Shown piece by piece: positions 1 to 11,238 of a stretch of DNA of 64,000 nucleotides. Within the stretch, counting starts at the first letter, position 1. Each line of letters opens with the position of its first letter. The translations under genes and the position numbers were made by a program. This DNA comes from Caenorhabditis remanei (lineage: Eukaryota; Nematoda; Chromadorea; Rhabditida; Rhabditidae). The notes under the pieces are model-generated. The model was not told the DNA's origin. It did no database searches and saw nothing but the letters and a program-made list of their open reading frames with translations. The stretch covers positions 4,340,001 to 4,404,000 of the forward strand of contig NC_071328.1 of assembly GCF_010183535.1 (NCBI RefSeq), read 5' to 3'.

Positions 1-2044
1 ATATCTAACACTTTCGTCTTAGTAAATTCCAGATTTCCCCCAAGCAAATGGTCATGAAAACGAGATAGTGCAATAAAATCCTGATTAGGAGAGGTCTTAA
101 GAAATTCAGCCACTCCTATATCACTCGATAAAACAGTACTAGAGATATTACTCAGTTTTGAAAATGGTGGCATGAGGAGGTAAACATTTAACTGATATTT
201 GATCGATGAACCAAAGAAGTCGAGGAAATAATTGTGGATAGATGTAACGAGTGTTCCTTCATGTTCCAAATCGGATAGTATCATAAGTGGATGATTTCTG
301 GTTGGCATACTGAAAGGAAGGAAATGAACTCATTAGGGAAGTTGTTCAGTGTATGGTAGTAACAACGAACACTTGTTATGTCACGCATAACTGGTTCTCT
401 TCTAAATAACTCCTAAATGAAAACAAATGAAAATCTGATTGATCAAAACACTGGCTCTAATAATAGTTTAGTTTCTTCATATTCATATAAACTGATTTAC
501 ATTCTTTCTTACTCACCTTACTTGTAAATCCATTCCGAGAAGATTCATTGAAATACGTGGACGACCTCTGAAATCAAATATCCGATTGATACTCATAAAT
601 GGTTCGTCTCCACTACTAGACGATGAAATAAACGGCGATATTCCCGACTCATAAGTGATTGTGAATATCTTGTCGAATCGGTTTCTCATCAATGATTTCA
701 TATTTTGATAGAATTTCTGAGAACAGGAAGCCATCATCAACAGATCCACCAACTCCATATTCGACAAGATCTCACGTTGAATTAACCATGAAAATTTCGA
801 AATTTAGATGCAGTTTCTGGGAGGGGATGCTTCTTGGATAGGAGTTCTTTGGAAATTCTTCTGAATTCTTCCTCTCATAACCTCTTCTTCTGTCATTTTC
901 CATGAAGCAAATTGGATTCCTCGTGTTGTGATTTCAAGTGATGTCACGTGTTGATCAGTATCTCGAATTATGAAGTTTGGACTACTGAATTCTTCTATTT
1001 TCCAGTAGTCAAAAACTTCTCTGAAAACAGGAGTTATTTTGTTTTCTATATAAATACTAACTGAATTCTGACTAAAAGTTTCAGTAATAACTCTTCTCAC
1101 TCTACCTCTTATCACACTGGTAAACCGGCATCTTCTGATTCGGATCAAATCGTTTCATTTCAATATTTCTCATTATTTTCTCTGGATTTAGATCAGTTCC
1201 TCTCCCTCGATTTATTTTCAAGTACTCCAAATTTTGATGTGTTTGACTTGACATCCAACTGTTCAGAAACTGAATGACATCTTCATCTGTGACTATTCCA
1301 CGTATAAACAGTCGTCGCCCAGTGAAATTCTTTAAAAGCCCTCCAGCTCTACTGTCCGGGATCCATATATCAAGAACACTGGTCTGAGCCAATTTCAGAT
1401 TCCTTTCATATTCAAATCCTCCGCTTGAAAAGACTGCGATATATTCCTGTGAGGGTGAGAGAGTTAAGTACCCATCCAACAATTGTGCAGCTGCTTCTTC
1501 ATTTCCGAAGTAAAGAATACTATTCTTGATATTCTCCAGTCTTGGTATGTAGTTCGGGCAATGATTTTTCAAGTGATATTCAATAGATGACCCGAAAAAT
1601 TGTCTGAAATAGTTGTGGATGGTCTGTAACATTCGCTCTCCGTTTTGCTGATTGCACAGTATAAAAAATGGGTGATTCCTAGTTGCCATGCTAAAAAAAT
1701 CTGGCTTATAAATTAGTTTCTAAACGAAAAACTCACCAACAATCCACGTCGATTCCAAACAGATTCATTCGAACTATCGATCGGTTTCTACCTTCTTGTC
1801 TTGGTACCAACTTCATAAACTCCTTGTCATCAGTGTTAGAAGATGAAATTGTAGCGTATTCTGGCCCAGAAGAAATGTATGTGATGGAAATGATCTTATC
1901 AAGTCTTGATTTTATAGATGATTCAATCATTTCTTTAATCTTTTTCGAGCAAAACGATAGAAAAAGAATATCGATTAGTTCCATACTTGAGAATATTTCA
2001 GCCTGGACCACCGAGGGAAAACTAGAAAGTTTCATAGTTTTCAT
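1..2044 (-). pseudogene. F-box/FBA gene L1: two-unit gene with an in-frame stop between the units, cut by window edge
   Basis: Exons 1737-2044, 1106-1690, 517-1020 and <1-309 join in one frame (phase-2 introns) and match the intact neighbours; exon 5 lies beyond the left edge. Exon 1 encodes an F-box (FPSVVQAEIFSSMELIDILF), exon 2 an FBA2-like domain, exon 3 the FBA end and a second F-box, exon 4 a second FBA domain. A TAA at 804-806 in exon 3 falls exactly in the linker between the FBA end (HVTSLEITTRG) and F-box 2, where paralogues read Asp or Lys codons. Splicing and frame are otherwise kept on both sides. The product would be a 369-residue single-unit F-box protein, or the gene is a young pseudogene. 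Known of the family: F-box proteins bind SKP1 in SCF ubiquitin ligases and the FBA part selects substrates. A sequencing error at the stop cannot be excluded. Confidence 0.75.
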
Positions 2045-2100
2045 TCTGAAATAATGAAGAATATAATAAAGAAAGAGAGATAGAAAAATAGAGATTCAAA

Positions 2101-2182
2101 AAAAACAATGAGCTGAACGAGGAGATGTAGTGAGTCTTGTGTGTCCTCATCTCTGTCACGTCGTCACCCTTCCATTCCCAAG
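2101..2182 (-). promoter_or_regulatory. shared proximal promoter block of the F-box array (L1 copy)
   Basis: An almost identical block of about 80 bp lies 50-60 bp upstream of the ATG of every F-box gene here: 2101-2182, 5553-5634, 9672-9753 and 13867-13947 for the minus-strand genes, 56785-56872 and 60342-60421 for the plus-strand genes. It includes a GACGTGACAGAGATGAGG core (in gene orientation) followed by CACACAAGACTCACTAC. Preservation across six copies suggests promoter or 5' UTR function, although recent duplication alone could also explain it. Confidence 0.5.
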
Positions 2183-2255
2183 ACTATCTATCCATTCGTC
2201 TCATTAGAGCAAATATGGATCATCTATACGGTAAGATACACAGTCTAACGAAGAC

Positions 2256-2395
2256 TCATAATTTACACGCACCAATTTTCATCAAAAAGTGTATTGAAGA
2301 AAGTGGGCGGAGTCTCATTTGCCGAACATGTTTCGACTCATAAGTGATTGTGAGTATCTTATCGAAACGACATCTCATCAATATTTTCAGTGAAA
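2256..2395 (-). pseudogene. F-box exon 3 scrap beside a segment shared with the right array
   Basis: About 2331-2395 matches, on the minus strand, part of exon 3 of the F-box genes (the stretch encoding the basic RFDKI..TYES segment). Just before it, 2256-2330 is an inverted copy of about 56545-56620 upstream of R1 (shared words include CACCAATTTTCATCAAAAAG and its complement). No open frame survives. It is a scrap from array rearrangement. Confidence 0.55.
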
Positions 2396-2545
2396 CTGTT
2401 GAATGGGCCATGTGGCCATTGAATACGGTGAATTGCCCACAAAAAGGGCCACATGGCCCAGTGGACACTAGTTTGGCCCTGGTTGGGCCCAAACGGGAGA
2501 GTTGGTTGCGGGACCGAGTTGGGCACCAAGTCGGCACAAGCTTAG
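2396..2545. repeat. GC-rich imperfect palindrome
   Basis: A roughly 150-bp GC-rich island in AT-rich DNA. GGGCCATGTGGCC near 2405 pairs with GGGCCACATGGCCC near 2446, and further GGGCC-type words follow. It has no coding support. It is probably a transposable-element fragment. Some words (AGTTGGGCA, GGGCC) recall the GC-rich ends of the element at 50.66 kb, but the match is too weak to assign it. Confidence 0.35.
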
Positions 2546-2886
2546 AAAATGCGCTCTACTGAATTAATTTTTTTAGCATGGATTCATTTTGCTTATTTTA
2601 TTTCAGTAATTTTTCCATTTTTTAATAACTGTTTATATCAAACCAACATAAAGAAAGATGAGATGAGCTAGAGTTCAATTGGGTCAAAAAGACAAAGAAG
2701 AGGTGAAGAAATCTTGTAGTTAGGAAGAATTTAAAAATGTTCTTACAGGATTTGTCTATGAAATGGACTCTGAAAGTGATGATTATGAGTGTCTGGAGGA
2801 TTCAAAAGGTTTGATGAAAAAATGAATGTAAACCTGTCCTCTTAAACATGCAATTAAAGACAAAGAACATCAATTGACGTATGTTT

Positions 2887-5496
2887 TCAATAGAATCTCT
2901 TGAAGGAATGTTTTTCCAAAAACGCTTTTTCAGTCATATTCCACGCGGCAAAAGTGAAATTATTCTCCGTAACCATAATGGATGCCACGTGTTGGTCCGA
3001 ATCTCTAACAATGTAATTTGGACTACTGAACTGATTAATTCGCCAAGTATGTCCGAAATAAGTACCTCTGAAAAATACGGAATTTATGACTTGAAATGAA
3101 TTGTCGACTTACCTTTTATCAAATGTGTAAACTGGCAATTTGTCAGATTGATCTAATCGATTAATTAGAATACTATTCATAATAATATTTGAATTGATCT
3201 GACAACGATGAGTTCTAAGAGAAATGCTCAAATACTCCAAATTCTGATATCCTTCATTCGATTTCCACTTTTTCAGAAATTGGATGACAGCAATATCACT
3301 TATGATTCCTTTCTCAATAAACAACTGTCTTCCTTCGAAATTGGATAAAATGTCATCTGCCGAGCAGTACGTATATCCAATATCCAAAATTTTTGTCCTT
3401 TTGAATTGCGAGTTTTCTCCAAGCGAAGGATTCTCAAATGACATAAGTCTGATGAAATCTTGATTAGGAGAGACCGTAAGAAAATCCTGGAACTCTGTTG
3501 TTCCTATTTCACCGCTATGTGATAAATCTGTGTTGGTAATACTCCTCATTTTCGATAATTTGGACGTCAACGTCCTCACATTCAACTGATATTTGATGGA
3601 TGAACCGAATAAATCAAGGAAATAATTGTGGATTGAGGGAAGAATAGTTTCTTCTTGAGATGGATTGCATTGTACCATGAGTGGTCCATTTTCGGTGGGC
3701 ATACTGAAAAGAATGATATGATCAACGGAATCATTAAAGTGTAGAGCAATTGGCTACGGGACATTTCGTCACCTGACGTTTTGCCACCAGACATTTCGCT
3801 TCCAAAAAATGGAGAATTTCCAAAGCGTTATATTGACAAAAACATACCACTAATATATTTTGATTATGCTAATTAAAGTGATGTGCTTTTTTCCCTATAA
3901 AGAAGATTGAAATGACAAATTGAAGCATCGAAAAGTGTAAAGCAATTGCGTAATGGACTGTATCGACTCTTATTCACTCACCTTACTTTCAATTCCATTC
4001 CGCAAAAATCAATTGTCATATATGAACGAACTTCAAACCATCGTGACCAACTGATATTCATAAATGGCCTATCTCCACTACTAGATGAAGAGATATCGAC
4101 GGAAAGAATGTCTGTCGCCTTATAAGAGATTGTGAATCTCTTATTTCTTATCAGGGATTTCATATTTTGGTAGAATTTCTGAGAACAAGAAGCCATCATC
4201 AACAGATCCACCAACTCCATGCTCGACAATATCTCTTTTTGAACCAGCCATGGCATTTTTGAAATTTTGATGAAGTTCACGATAGGGTCTCCCCTTCGAT
4301 TTTTTTGAAAAGGCTTATGAATCTTTACTCTCTTGACTTCTTCTTCAGTCATTTTCCATGCTGCGAATTTGATTGTTCTGTTTGTGATTTCCAGTGATGC
4401 CACGTGTTGATCAGTGTCTCGTACTATAAAATTTGGACTTCTGAGTTCTGCTGTTGTCCAGCCGCATTGATGAAAAGGATATCTGAAACCAAGTTGTTTC
4501 TACACTAACAAAAATTTCACAATACAAATCATAGTAATAACCCTATCTCACTGTACCTTCTGTCATAACGATAAATCGGCATCTTCTGTCTCGGATCGAA
4601 CTGTTTGATGTCAAGATTTCTCATTATGTTTTCTGGATTTAGATCGATTTCTCCCCCGAGACGTATACTCAAGTACTCCAAGTTTTGATGTGTTTGACTT
4701 GATTTCCAACTGTTCAAAAACTGAATGACTTCTTCATCTGTGATTATTGCATATCTTATAAACAGATGTCTTCCCTTGAAATAATTCAAAATCTCTGCAG
4801 CCTTACTATCTGGGATTACGGTATCGAAAATCTCAGTCTGCATCAGTTTCAGATGCCTTTCGTATTCAAAACCATTGACTGATAGCAATTGAAGATATTC
4901 CTGAGAGGGTGAGACAGTTAAGTACTGCTCCAACAATTGTGCACCTGTTGTTCTATTTAGGAAAGCAAGTCGGCTAATATTGATATTCTCTAGCCTTGGT
5001 ACATAGTTCAAGCAACCACATCTCAGATGATACTCAATAGATAATCCGAAAAACCCTCTGAAATAGTTGTGGATGGTCTGTAACATTTGCTCTCCGTTCT
5101 GCTGATTGCATAGTATAAAGAATGGGTGATTCCTAGTTGCCATGCTGAAAAATAGCTGGCTTTTAGATGACTTTCATAACGAAAAACTCACCAACAGTCC
5201 ACATCTACTCCAAATAAATTCATTCGAACGATCGATTGATCTTTTGCTTCTTTTCTTGACACTAAGTTTATAAACTCCTTGTAATTGTAAGAAGATGAAA
5301 TTCTAGCCTCGTCCGGGCTAGTAGAGGAGTATGTGATGAAAATCATCTTATCAAGTCTCGATTTCATAGTTGATTTTATCGTTTCTTTAATCTTTTTTGA
5401 GCAAAATGACAGAAAAAGAACATCGATTAGTTCCATACTTGAGAATATTTCAGTTTGGACCACCAAGGGAAAACTAGAAAGTTTCATAGTTTTCAT
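2887..5496 (-). CDS. F-box/FBA gene L2, two-unit (F-box-FBA2-F-box-FBA2)
   Basis: Exons 5192-5496, 4557-5144, 3982-4482, 3113-3703 and 2887-3067 give 721 residues; all four introns are phase 2 and exons 2-4 are multiples of three. F-box 1 lies at residues ~5-50 (SFPLVVQTEIFSSMELIDVL), FBA-like domain 1 at ~105-345, F-box 2 at ~370-420 (PWLVQKEILSSMELVDLLMM), FBA-like domain 2 at ~470-720. Each FBA half ends with the family signature of an IVRD.DQHVAS strand then F.AAW.M, and has an N-W/K-S..GYQNLEYLSI segment. Inferred role: SCF substrate adaptor, possibly holding two SKP1 modules. The intron 2 donor is GTACAG, slightly weak. The gene is followed upstream by a plus-strand relic. Confidence 0.85.
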
Positions 5497-5792
5497 TCTG
5501 AAATAATGAAGAATATAATTAAGAAAGAGATAGAAAGAAACGAGAGATTCAAAAAAATCAATGATCTGAACGAGGAGATGTAGTGAGTCTTGTGTGTCCT
5601 CATCTCTGTCACGTCGTCACCCTTCCATTCCGATGATAATCTATCCTACCATCGTAGGAGACACACGGTGGAACTAATTATAAGACAGAAAGGTTTAATT
5701 TGACTTTTTGAAAAAAGGAAGCAGAGTGAATTGAGATATTCTAAATTTGATTATGTACTGTTCTTCGATTTTTTACTGGGTGTCTGAGAGAT

Positions 5793-6405
5793 GTGATCCT
5801 AAACTCCATCAAAATTTAAAAATTTTCATGGCTGATCCAAAAAGAGATATCGGCAAATAGTGGATCTGTGGATGATGGCTTCTTGTTCTCAGAAATTCCA
5901 TCGATATATGAAATCATTGATGAGAAGCCATTTCGACAAGATATTCACAATCACTTACGAGTCGAGAACCTCTCATTTTATCGACATTTCATCATCTAGC
6001 AGTGAAGACGATCCATTTATAAGCATACCGGCAAGTCTCAGAACTCGTCCACTCGTCCCGATCAATCTGTGCGGAATGGATTTACAAGTTTGGTGAGTTA
6101 GCAAGACTCGAGACGCCGTGTACTTTCATAACAACCAGCGTTTTGGTGCCAAAGAATTCGGTTAATAATTGTTTCTGAGTTATAGAAGTAAAAACGAAAA
6201 TAACAAAAATAATCGTTGCCACTTGCTTTCAAATGAGATGGAGTCTATTTACCGTCGCCTGTCGGACTATTTTTTTCTAAATTCTGATTGCTTATTTCAT
6301 TCATTTCAGCATGCCAACCAGAATTCACCCACTTGAGATACAATGCAATAGGGTGCAAAGAGAAACCATGCTTACATCTATCCACAATTTTTTTTTCAAC
6401 TGATG
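5793..6405 (+). pseudogene. F-box gene relic P1
   Basis: Plus-strand remains of a two-unit F-box gene, opposite to the flanking L2 and L3. 5793-6095 matches exon 3 (second F-box) but is broken at the F-box start, where the sequence reads GGCAAATAGTGG. 6309-6400 matches the first bases of exon 4 (ATGCCAACCAG..., then a T-run) and stops abruptly. The intron donor and acceptor between them are recognisable. A near-identical relic, P2, sits between L3 and L4, so the relic was copied as part of a tandem unit of about 4.1 kb. Confidence 0.75.
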
Positions 6406-6467
6406 AAATATTCTATGAACATTAAGCTATATTTTGTCAATCAACAGCTTTTTGGGAAGTGAGATAT

Positions 6468-6604
6468 TAGCTCGACACAGTTCTTACAACTGCGCTCCAC
6501 CGAAATTCCTCTGAAAAATGTCTCTTTTTCTCTGAGTCTCTCAATTTCGCAACCTATTTTCTTCGGTTTCGATAGAGCGCGGTTGTAAGAAGCGTGCCGT
6601 GCTA
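6468..6604. mobile_element. 137-bp MITE with ATAT target duplication
   Basis: The ends are TAGCTCGACAC and, inverted, TAGCACGGCAC. Flanking ATAT copies lie at 6464-6467 and 6605-6608. The paralogous relic P2 has the uninterrupted sequence GAGATATAATAGG at about 10724-10736, which is the pre-insertion site. This defines the element borders directly. Related, less complete copies occur in tsp-7 intron 5 (about 16085-16207). Confidence 0.8.
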
Positions 6605-6764
6605 ATATAATAGGCGCACTGCTAGGTTCGCCTCTACTACGGGTTTTACCGGAATAGAACTTGAATATTTTATTCAGAGACGTTTCGAAACCCCGCTAAT
6701 CTATATTTCATCATCTAGAACACAGATAAATCTTTTTTTTCCAGATCGGTGAGCTCACGACTAC

Positions 6765-7003
6765 GAAATCGGAGGCGCTCTTGAACCAAACGCTGGTCGC
6801 CTTCACAAACTCATTAATGACAAAGGACGTTCTAATGCAGAGTATGATGAAGAGGTACTACTTTTAAAGCCTTCATTTCTAAACAAAGATTTGCAGCTTC
6901 CCAAACATTATGTGCGGGAACGGATGCGTCTCATTGAGGAAGGAGTCATCAAGGACAAAGAGGAGTACGAGATTGTGGAAGTGGATGAGGGAAATTTTAA
7001 ATG
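6765..7003 (+). pseudogene. captured gene fragment X1 (acidic C-terminus, unknown gene)
   Basis: A two-exon fragment follows the P1 relic. The first exon ends with ...NDKGRSNAEYDEE at GTACTA (6856). After an intron of about 41 bp comes LPKHYVRERMRLIEEGV and IKDKEEYEIVEVDEG, then an early stop at about 7003. Splice signals and frame agree, and the composition is protein-like, but I do not recognise the parent gene. No initiator or promoter is evident. The second copy (X2) reads further (GYFKWKF), so X1 has lost its end. It has no similarity to F-box or FBA domains. Confidence 0.5.
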
Positions 7004-7164
7004 AAAGTTTAGACCGATGATTCAAAAAAGCTTGAGAGAATGAAGTTTATTAAACAGCAGTATTTGAAACAAAATTATTAAGGTGTTCATAACAATATAA
7101 TATTCAGAATGTTGTCTTCTTAAACATGCAATTAAAAACAAAGAAGAGCAATTAACGTATGTTT

Positions 7165-9616
7165 TCAATAGAGTCTCTTGACGGGGCGTTTCTCCAAAAA
7201 CTCCTTTTCAGTCATATTCGATGCGGCAAATGTGATATTGTTCTCCTTAATAATTATGGACGCCACGTGTTTGTCCGAATCTCTAACAATGTAATTTTGA
7301 CTGGTGAATTTGTGAATTCTCCAAGTACGTGCCCAATCTCTGAAAATTATTGAAGTTATGAGACATCAACAGAATTATGGACTCACTTCTTTGCAAATTG
7401 GTAAACTGGCAGTTGAGCAGATGAATCTAATCGATTGATTGGAATACTATTCATTATTTGCTTCGGATTGAGAGGATGTGTAAATGGACAGACAGTAATA
7501 CTCAAATACTCCAAATTCTGATATCCTTCATTCAATCTCCACTTGTTCAGAAATTGGATTATTGCTGTATCGCTTATAATTCCTTTGTTAATAAACAATT
7601 GTCTTCCTTCGAAATTGGATAAAATGTCTTCTGCCAACCGATTCGTTCTATCAATATCTAACACTGTCGTCCTAGCAAATTTCCATTTTCTTTCAAGCAA
7701 AGGGCTCTCCAATTGTAACCCTGTGTTGCTTTCTAATTTAGGTAGTTTGATATAATCCTGATTAGGAGAGATCCTAAGGAAGTCGTGGAACGCAGCTACT
7801 CCTATGTGATTGGATATATCTGTACTACTGATATTATTCATTTTTGAATATTGTCGCCACAGGTAGTAAACATTTAAGTGATATTTGATGGACAAACCAA
7901 AGAAGTCGAGGAAATAATTGTGGATAGATGGAAGCAGTGTTTGTTCCTGTTCCAAATGGAGTAGTACCATAAGTGGATGATTTCTGGTTGGCATACTGAA
8001 AAGAAGGAAATGAACTCATTAGGGAAGTTGTTCAGCGTACGGTAGTGACACGATGATTCTTACTCACCTCACTTGTAAATCCATTCCGAGAAGATTCATT
8101 GGGATAAGTGGACGGCCTATGAAGTCATTTCTCAGATTGAGACTCATAAATGATTCGTCTCCACTACTAGATGACGAAATGTTGATGTACGACAGCGGAC
8201 TCGACTCATAAGTGATTGTGAGTATATTGTCGAAACGGCTTCTCATTATTAATTTCATCTTTTGATATAATTTCTGAGAACAAGAAACCATCATCAACAG
8301 ATCCACCAATTCCATATTCGACAATATCTCTTTTTGAATTAGCCATGAAAACTTCGAAAATTTGATGGAATTTCTGGGAGGGTCTGCTTTTTGGATAGGA
8401 GTTTTCTGGAAATTCTTCTGAATCCTTTCTCTCATAACCTCTTCTTCTCTCATTTTCCATGAAACGAATTGGATTCCTCTAGTTGTGATTCCCAATGATG
8501 CCACGTGTTGATCAGCATCTCGAATTATGAAGTTTGGACTACTGAATTCTTCTATTTTCCAGTCGCATTTACCCCAATCTCTTCTGAAAACAGGATAATT
8601 TTTTTTCCATCTAGACTAACTACATTTACTCTGCTAACAAAATCATAATAATAACTCTTCTCCCCCTAACCTTCTTCTATCATAGCGATAAACCGGCCTC
8701 TTCTGATTTGGATCAAATCGTTTTATATTAATATTTCTCATTATTTTCTCTGGATTTAGATCAGTTCCTCTCCCTCGATTTATATTCAAGTACTCCAAAC
8801 TTTGATGTGTTTGACTTGACATCCAACTGTCCAGAAACTGAATGACATCATCATCTGTGACTATCCCACCACTTATAAACAGTTGTCTTCCCTTGAAATT
8901 CTTCAAAATATCACCAACTCTACTGTTCGGGATCCATATATCGAGCACTTTGGTCTGAGCCAGTTTCAGACTTTGTTCGTTTTCAAAACTTCCGTGTGCA
9001 TTCAATCGCATATATTCCTGTGAGGGTGAGAGAGTTAAGTACTCATCCCACAACTCTGCAGCTGCTCCTTCATTCCGGAAACAAATATTACTATACTTGA
9101 TGTACTCCAGTCTTGCTATATAGTCCATGGAACCATTTTCTAAATGATATTCAATAGAACACCCAAAAAACCCTCTGAAATAGTTGTGGATGGTCTGTAA
9201 CATTTGCTCTCCGTTCTGCTGATTGCACAGTATTAAGAATGGGTGATTCCTAGTTGCCATGCTGAAAAATATCTGGTTTATGAATGACTTGCTTAACGAA
9301 AAACTTGCCAACAATCAACATTGATTCCAAACAGATTCATTCGAACAATTGGCCGGTTTCTACCTTCTTCTCTTGGCACCAACTTCATAAACTCCTTGTT
9401 ATTACTATTGGAGGATGAAATTTTAACATTATCTGGTTTCGAGGAGAAGTATGTGATTGAAATGATCTTATCAAGTCTCAATTTTATAGTTGATTCTATC
9501 ACGTTTTTCAACTTTTTCGAGCAAAACGACAGAAAAAGAATATCGATTAATTCCATACTTGAGAATATTTCAGTTTGGACCACCAAGGGAAAACTAGAAA
9601 GTTTCATAGTTTTCAT
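7165..9616 (-). CDS. F-box/FBA gene L3, two-unit, with a GC-AG first intron
   Basis: Exons 9309-9616, 8671-9261, 8068-8583, 7387-7995 and 7165-7339 give 732 residues. Domain order is F-box 1 (~5-50), FBA2-like (~105-345), F-box 2 (~370-420), FBA2-like (~475-730), as in the neighbours. Introns 2-4 have GT donors (GTTAGG, GTGAGT, GTGAGT). Intron 1 has GCAAGT where all paralogues have GTAAGT, GTGAGT or GTCAGT. GCAAGT is the usual form of functional GC-AG introns, so the gene can be active, but a decaying donor is possible. Exon 4 is slightly longer than in paralogues (an insertion around LESNTGLQLESPLL). Likely an SCF substrate receptor. Confidence 0.82.
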
Positions 9617-9797
9617 TCTGAAATAATGAAGAATATAATTAAGAAAGAGATAGAAAGAAACGAGAGATTCAAAAAAATCAATGATCTGAACGAGGAGATG
9701 TAGTGAGTCTTGTGTGTCCTCATCTCTGTCACGTCGTCACCCTTCCATTCCGATGATAATCTATCCTGTCATCGTAGGAGACAGACGGCGGGCCTAA

Positions 9798-10700
9798 TTA
9801 TAAGATAGAAAGGTTTAATTTGACTTTTTGAAAAATGTAAGCAGAGTGACTTGAGATATTCTGAATTTGATTATGTAATGTTCTTCGATTTCTTACTGGG
9901 TGTCTGAGAGGTGTGACAGACGATAGGAATGGAGAAGAACTCAAAGATAACTGCATCTCGCTAGCGGGTGAAGTTCTTGACGACGGAGAGGAAACTATCA
10001 GGAAGATTAGACCGGAGAGAACTGAACAGAGAGTTATGGATGATGCTTCTGAATAATGAGAAATGTTGATATACATAAAACAGTTCGATCCGAACCAGAA
10101 GATGCTGACTTATAGCTATGAGAGAAGGTAGAGTGGGAAGAGATTACTGTGATTTGGATAGTCACAGTTCAGTTAGTCTAGATAGATTACAAAATAACTC
10201 CTGTTTTCAGAAGCGGATGAAATGGGTGTGACTGGAAAATCGAAAAGTTCGGTATTCAAAATTTGAAAGTTCGAGAGAATAATCATACCGACAAGTCTCA
10301 GATCTGGTCCACATGTTCCGATTAATCTGTGCGGAATGGATTTACAAGTTTGGTGAGTGAGCAAGACTCGAGACGCCGTGTACTTTCATAACAGCCAGCG
10401 TTTTGGTGCCAAGGAATTTGGTTAATAATTGTTTCTGAGTTATAGAAGTAAAAACGAAAATAACAAAAATAATCGTTGCCACTTGCTTTCAAATGAGATG
10501 GAGTCTATTTATCGTCGCCTGTCGGACTATTTTTTTCTAAATTCTGATTGCTTATTTCATTCATTTCAGCATGCCAACCAGAATTCACCCACTTGAGATA
10601 CAATGCAATAGGGTGCAAAGAGAAACCATGCTTACATCTATCCACAATTATTTTTTTTTCAACTGAAAAAATATTCTATGAACATTAAGCTATATTTTGT
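9798..10700 (+). pseudogene. F-box gene relic P2
   Basis: Plus-strand remains between L3 and L4. About 10045-10110 is the end of exon 2 (RNVD.., ending YERR then GTAGAG). About 10111-10209 is intron 2 ending TTTTCAG. 10210-10270 is the start of exon 3. An internal deletion follows, then the exon 3 end (10290-10352, LCGMDLQVW). About 10570-10660 is the exon 4 start cut short by a T-run. It is near-identical to P1 over the shared parts but keeps a different part of exons 2 and 3, so each copy has lost different pieces since duplication. About 9798-10044 is unassigned sequence. Confidence 0.7.
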
Positions 10701-10845
10701 CAATCAACAGCTTTTTGGGAAGTGAGATATAATAGGCGCACTGCTAGGCTCGCCTCTACTACGGGTTTTATCGGAATAGAACTTGAATATCTATATTTCA
10801 TCATCTAGTACACAGATAAATCTTTTTTTTCCAGATCGGTGAGCT

Positions 10846-11118
10846 CACCACTACGAAATCGGAGGCGCTCTTGAACCAAACGCTGGTCGCCTTCACAAAC
10901 TCATTAATGACAAAGGACGTTCTAATGCAGAGTATGATGAAGAGGTACTACTTTTAAAGCCTTCATTTCTAAACAAAGATTTGCAGCTTCCCAAACATTA
11001 TGTGCGGGAACGGATGCGCCTCATTGAGGAAGGAGTCATCAAGGACAAAGAGGAGTACGAGATTGTGGAAGTGGACGAAGGATATTTCAAATGGAAGTTT
11101 AGACGGAAGATTCAATAA
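10846..11118 (+). pseudogene. captured gene fragment X2, second copy of X1
   Basis: Near-identical to 6765-7003, with the same intron and the same reading frame (HKLINDKGRSNAEYDEE | LPKHYVRERMRLIEEG). It continues EVDEGYFKWKFRRKIQ to a TAA at about 11116-11118, which may be the true terminus. Several base differences from X1 are third-position (GTG/GAC GAA versus GAT GAG), hinting at past coding constraint. No start codon is visible upstream, so I treat it as a fragment of an unknown gene. Confidence 0.5.
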
Positions 11119-11238
11119 AGCTTGACGTAATAAAATTTATTAAACAGCAGTGTTTGAAACAGAGTTATTAAGGTGTTCATAACAATATAATATTCAGAAT
11201 GTTGTCTTCTTAAACATGCAATTAAAGATTTGTTGTTT

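Noticed and set aside
1824..2054. Open frames antisense to F-box exon 1 (also 9321-9626, 13581-13820, 56963-57145, 60464-60694)
   Set aside because: They mirror conserved exon 1 sequence; the sense frame has the F-box, the splice sites and the conserved start.
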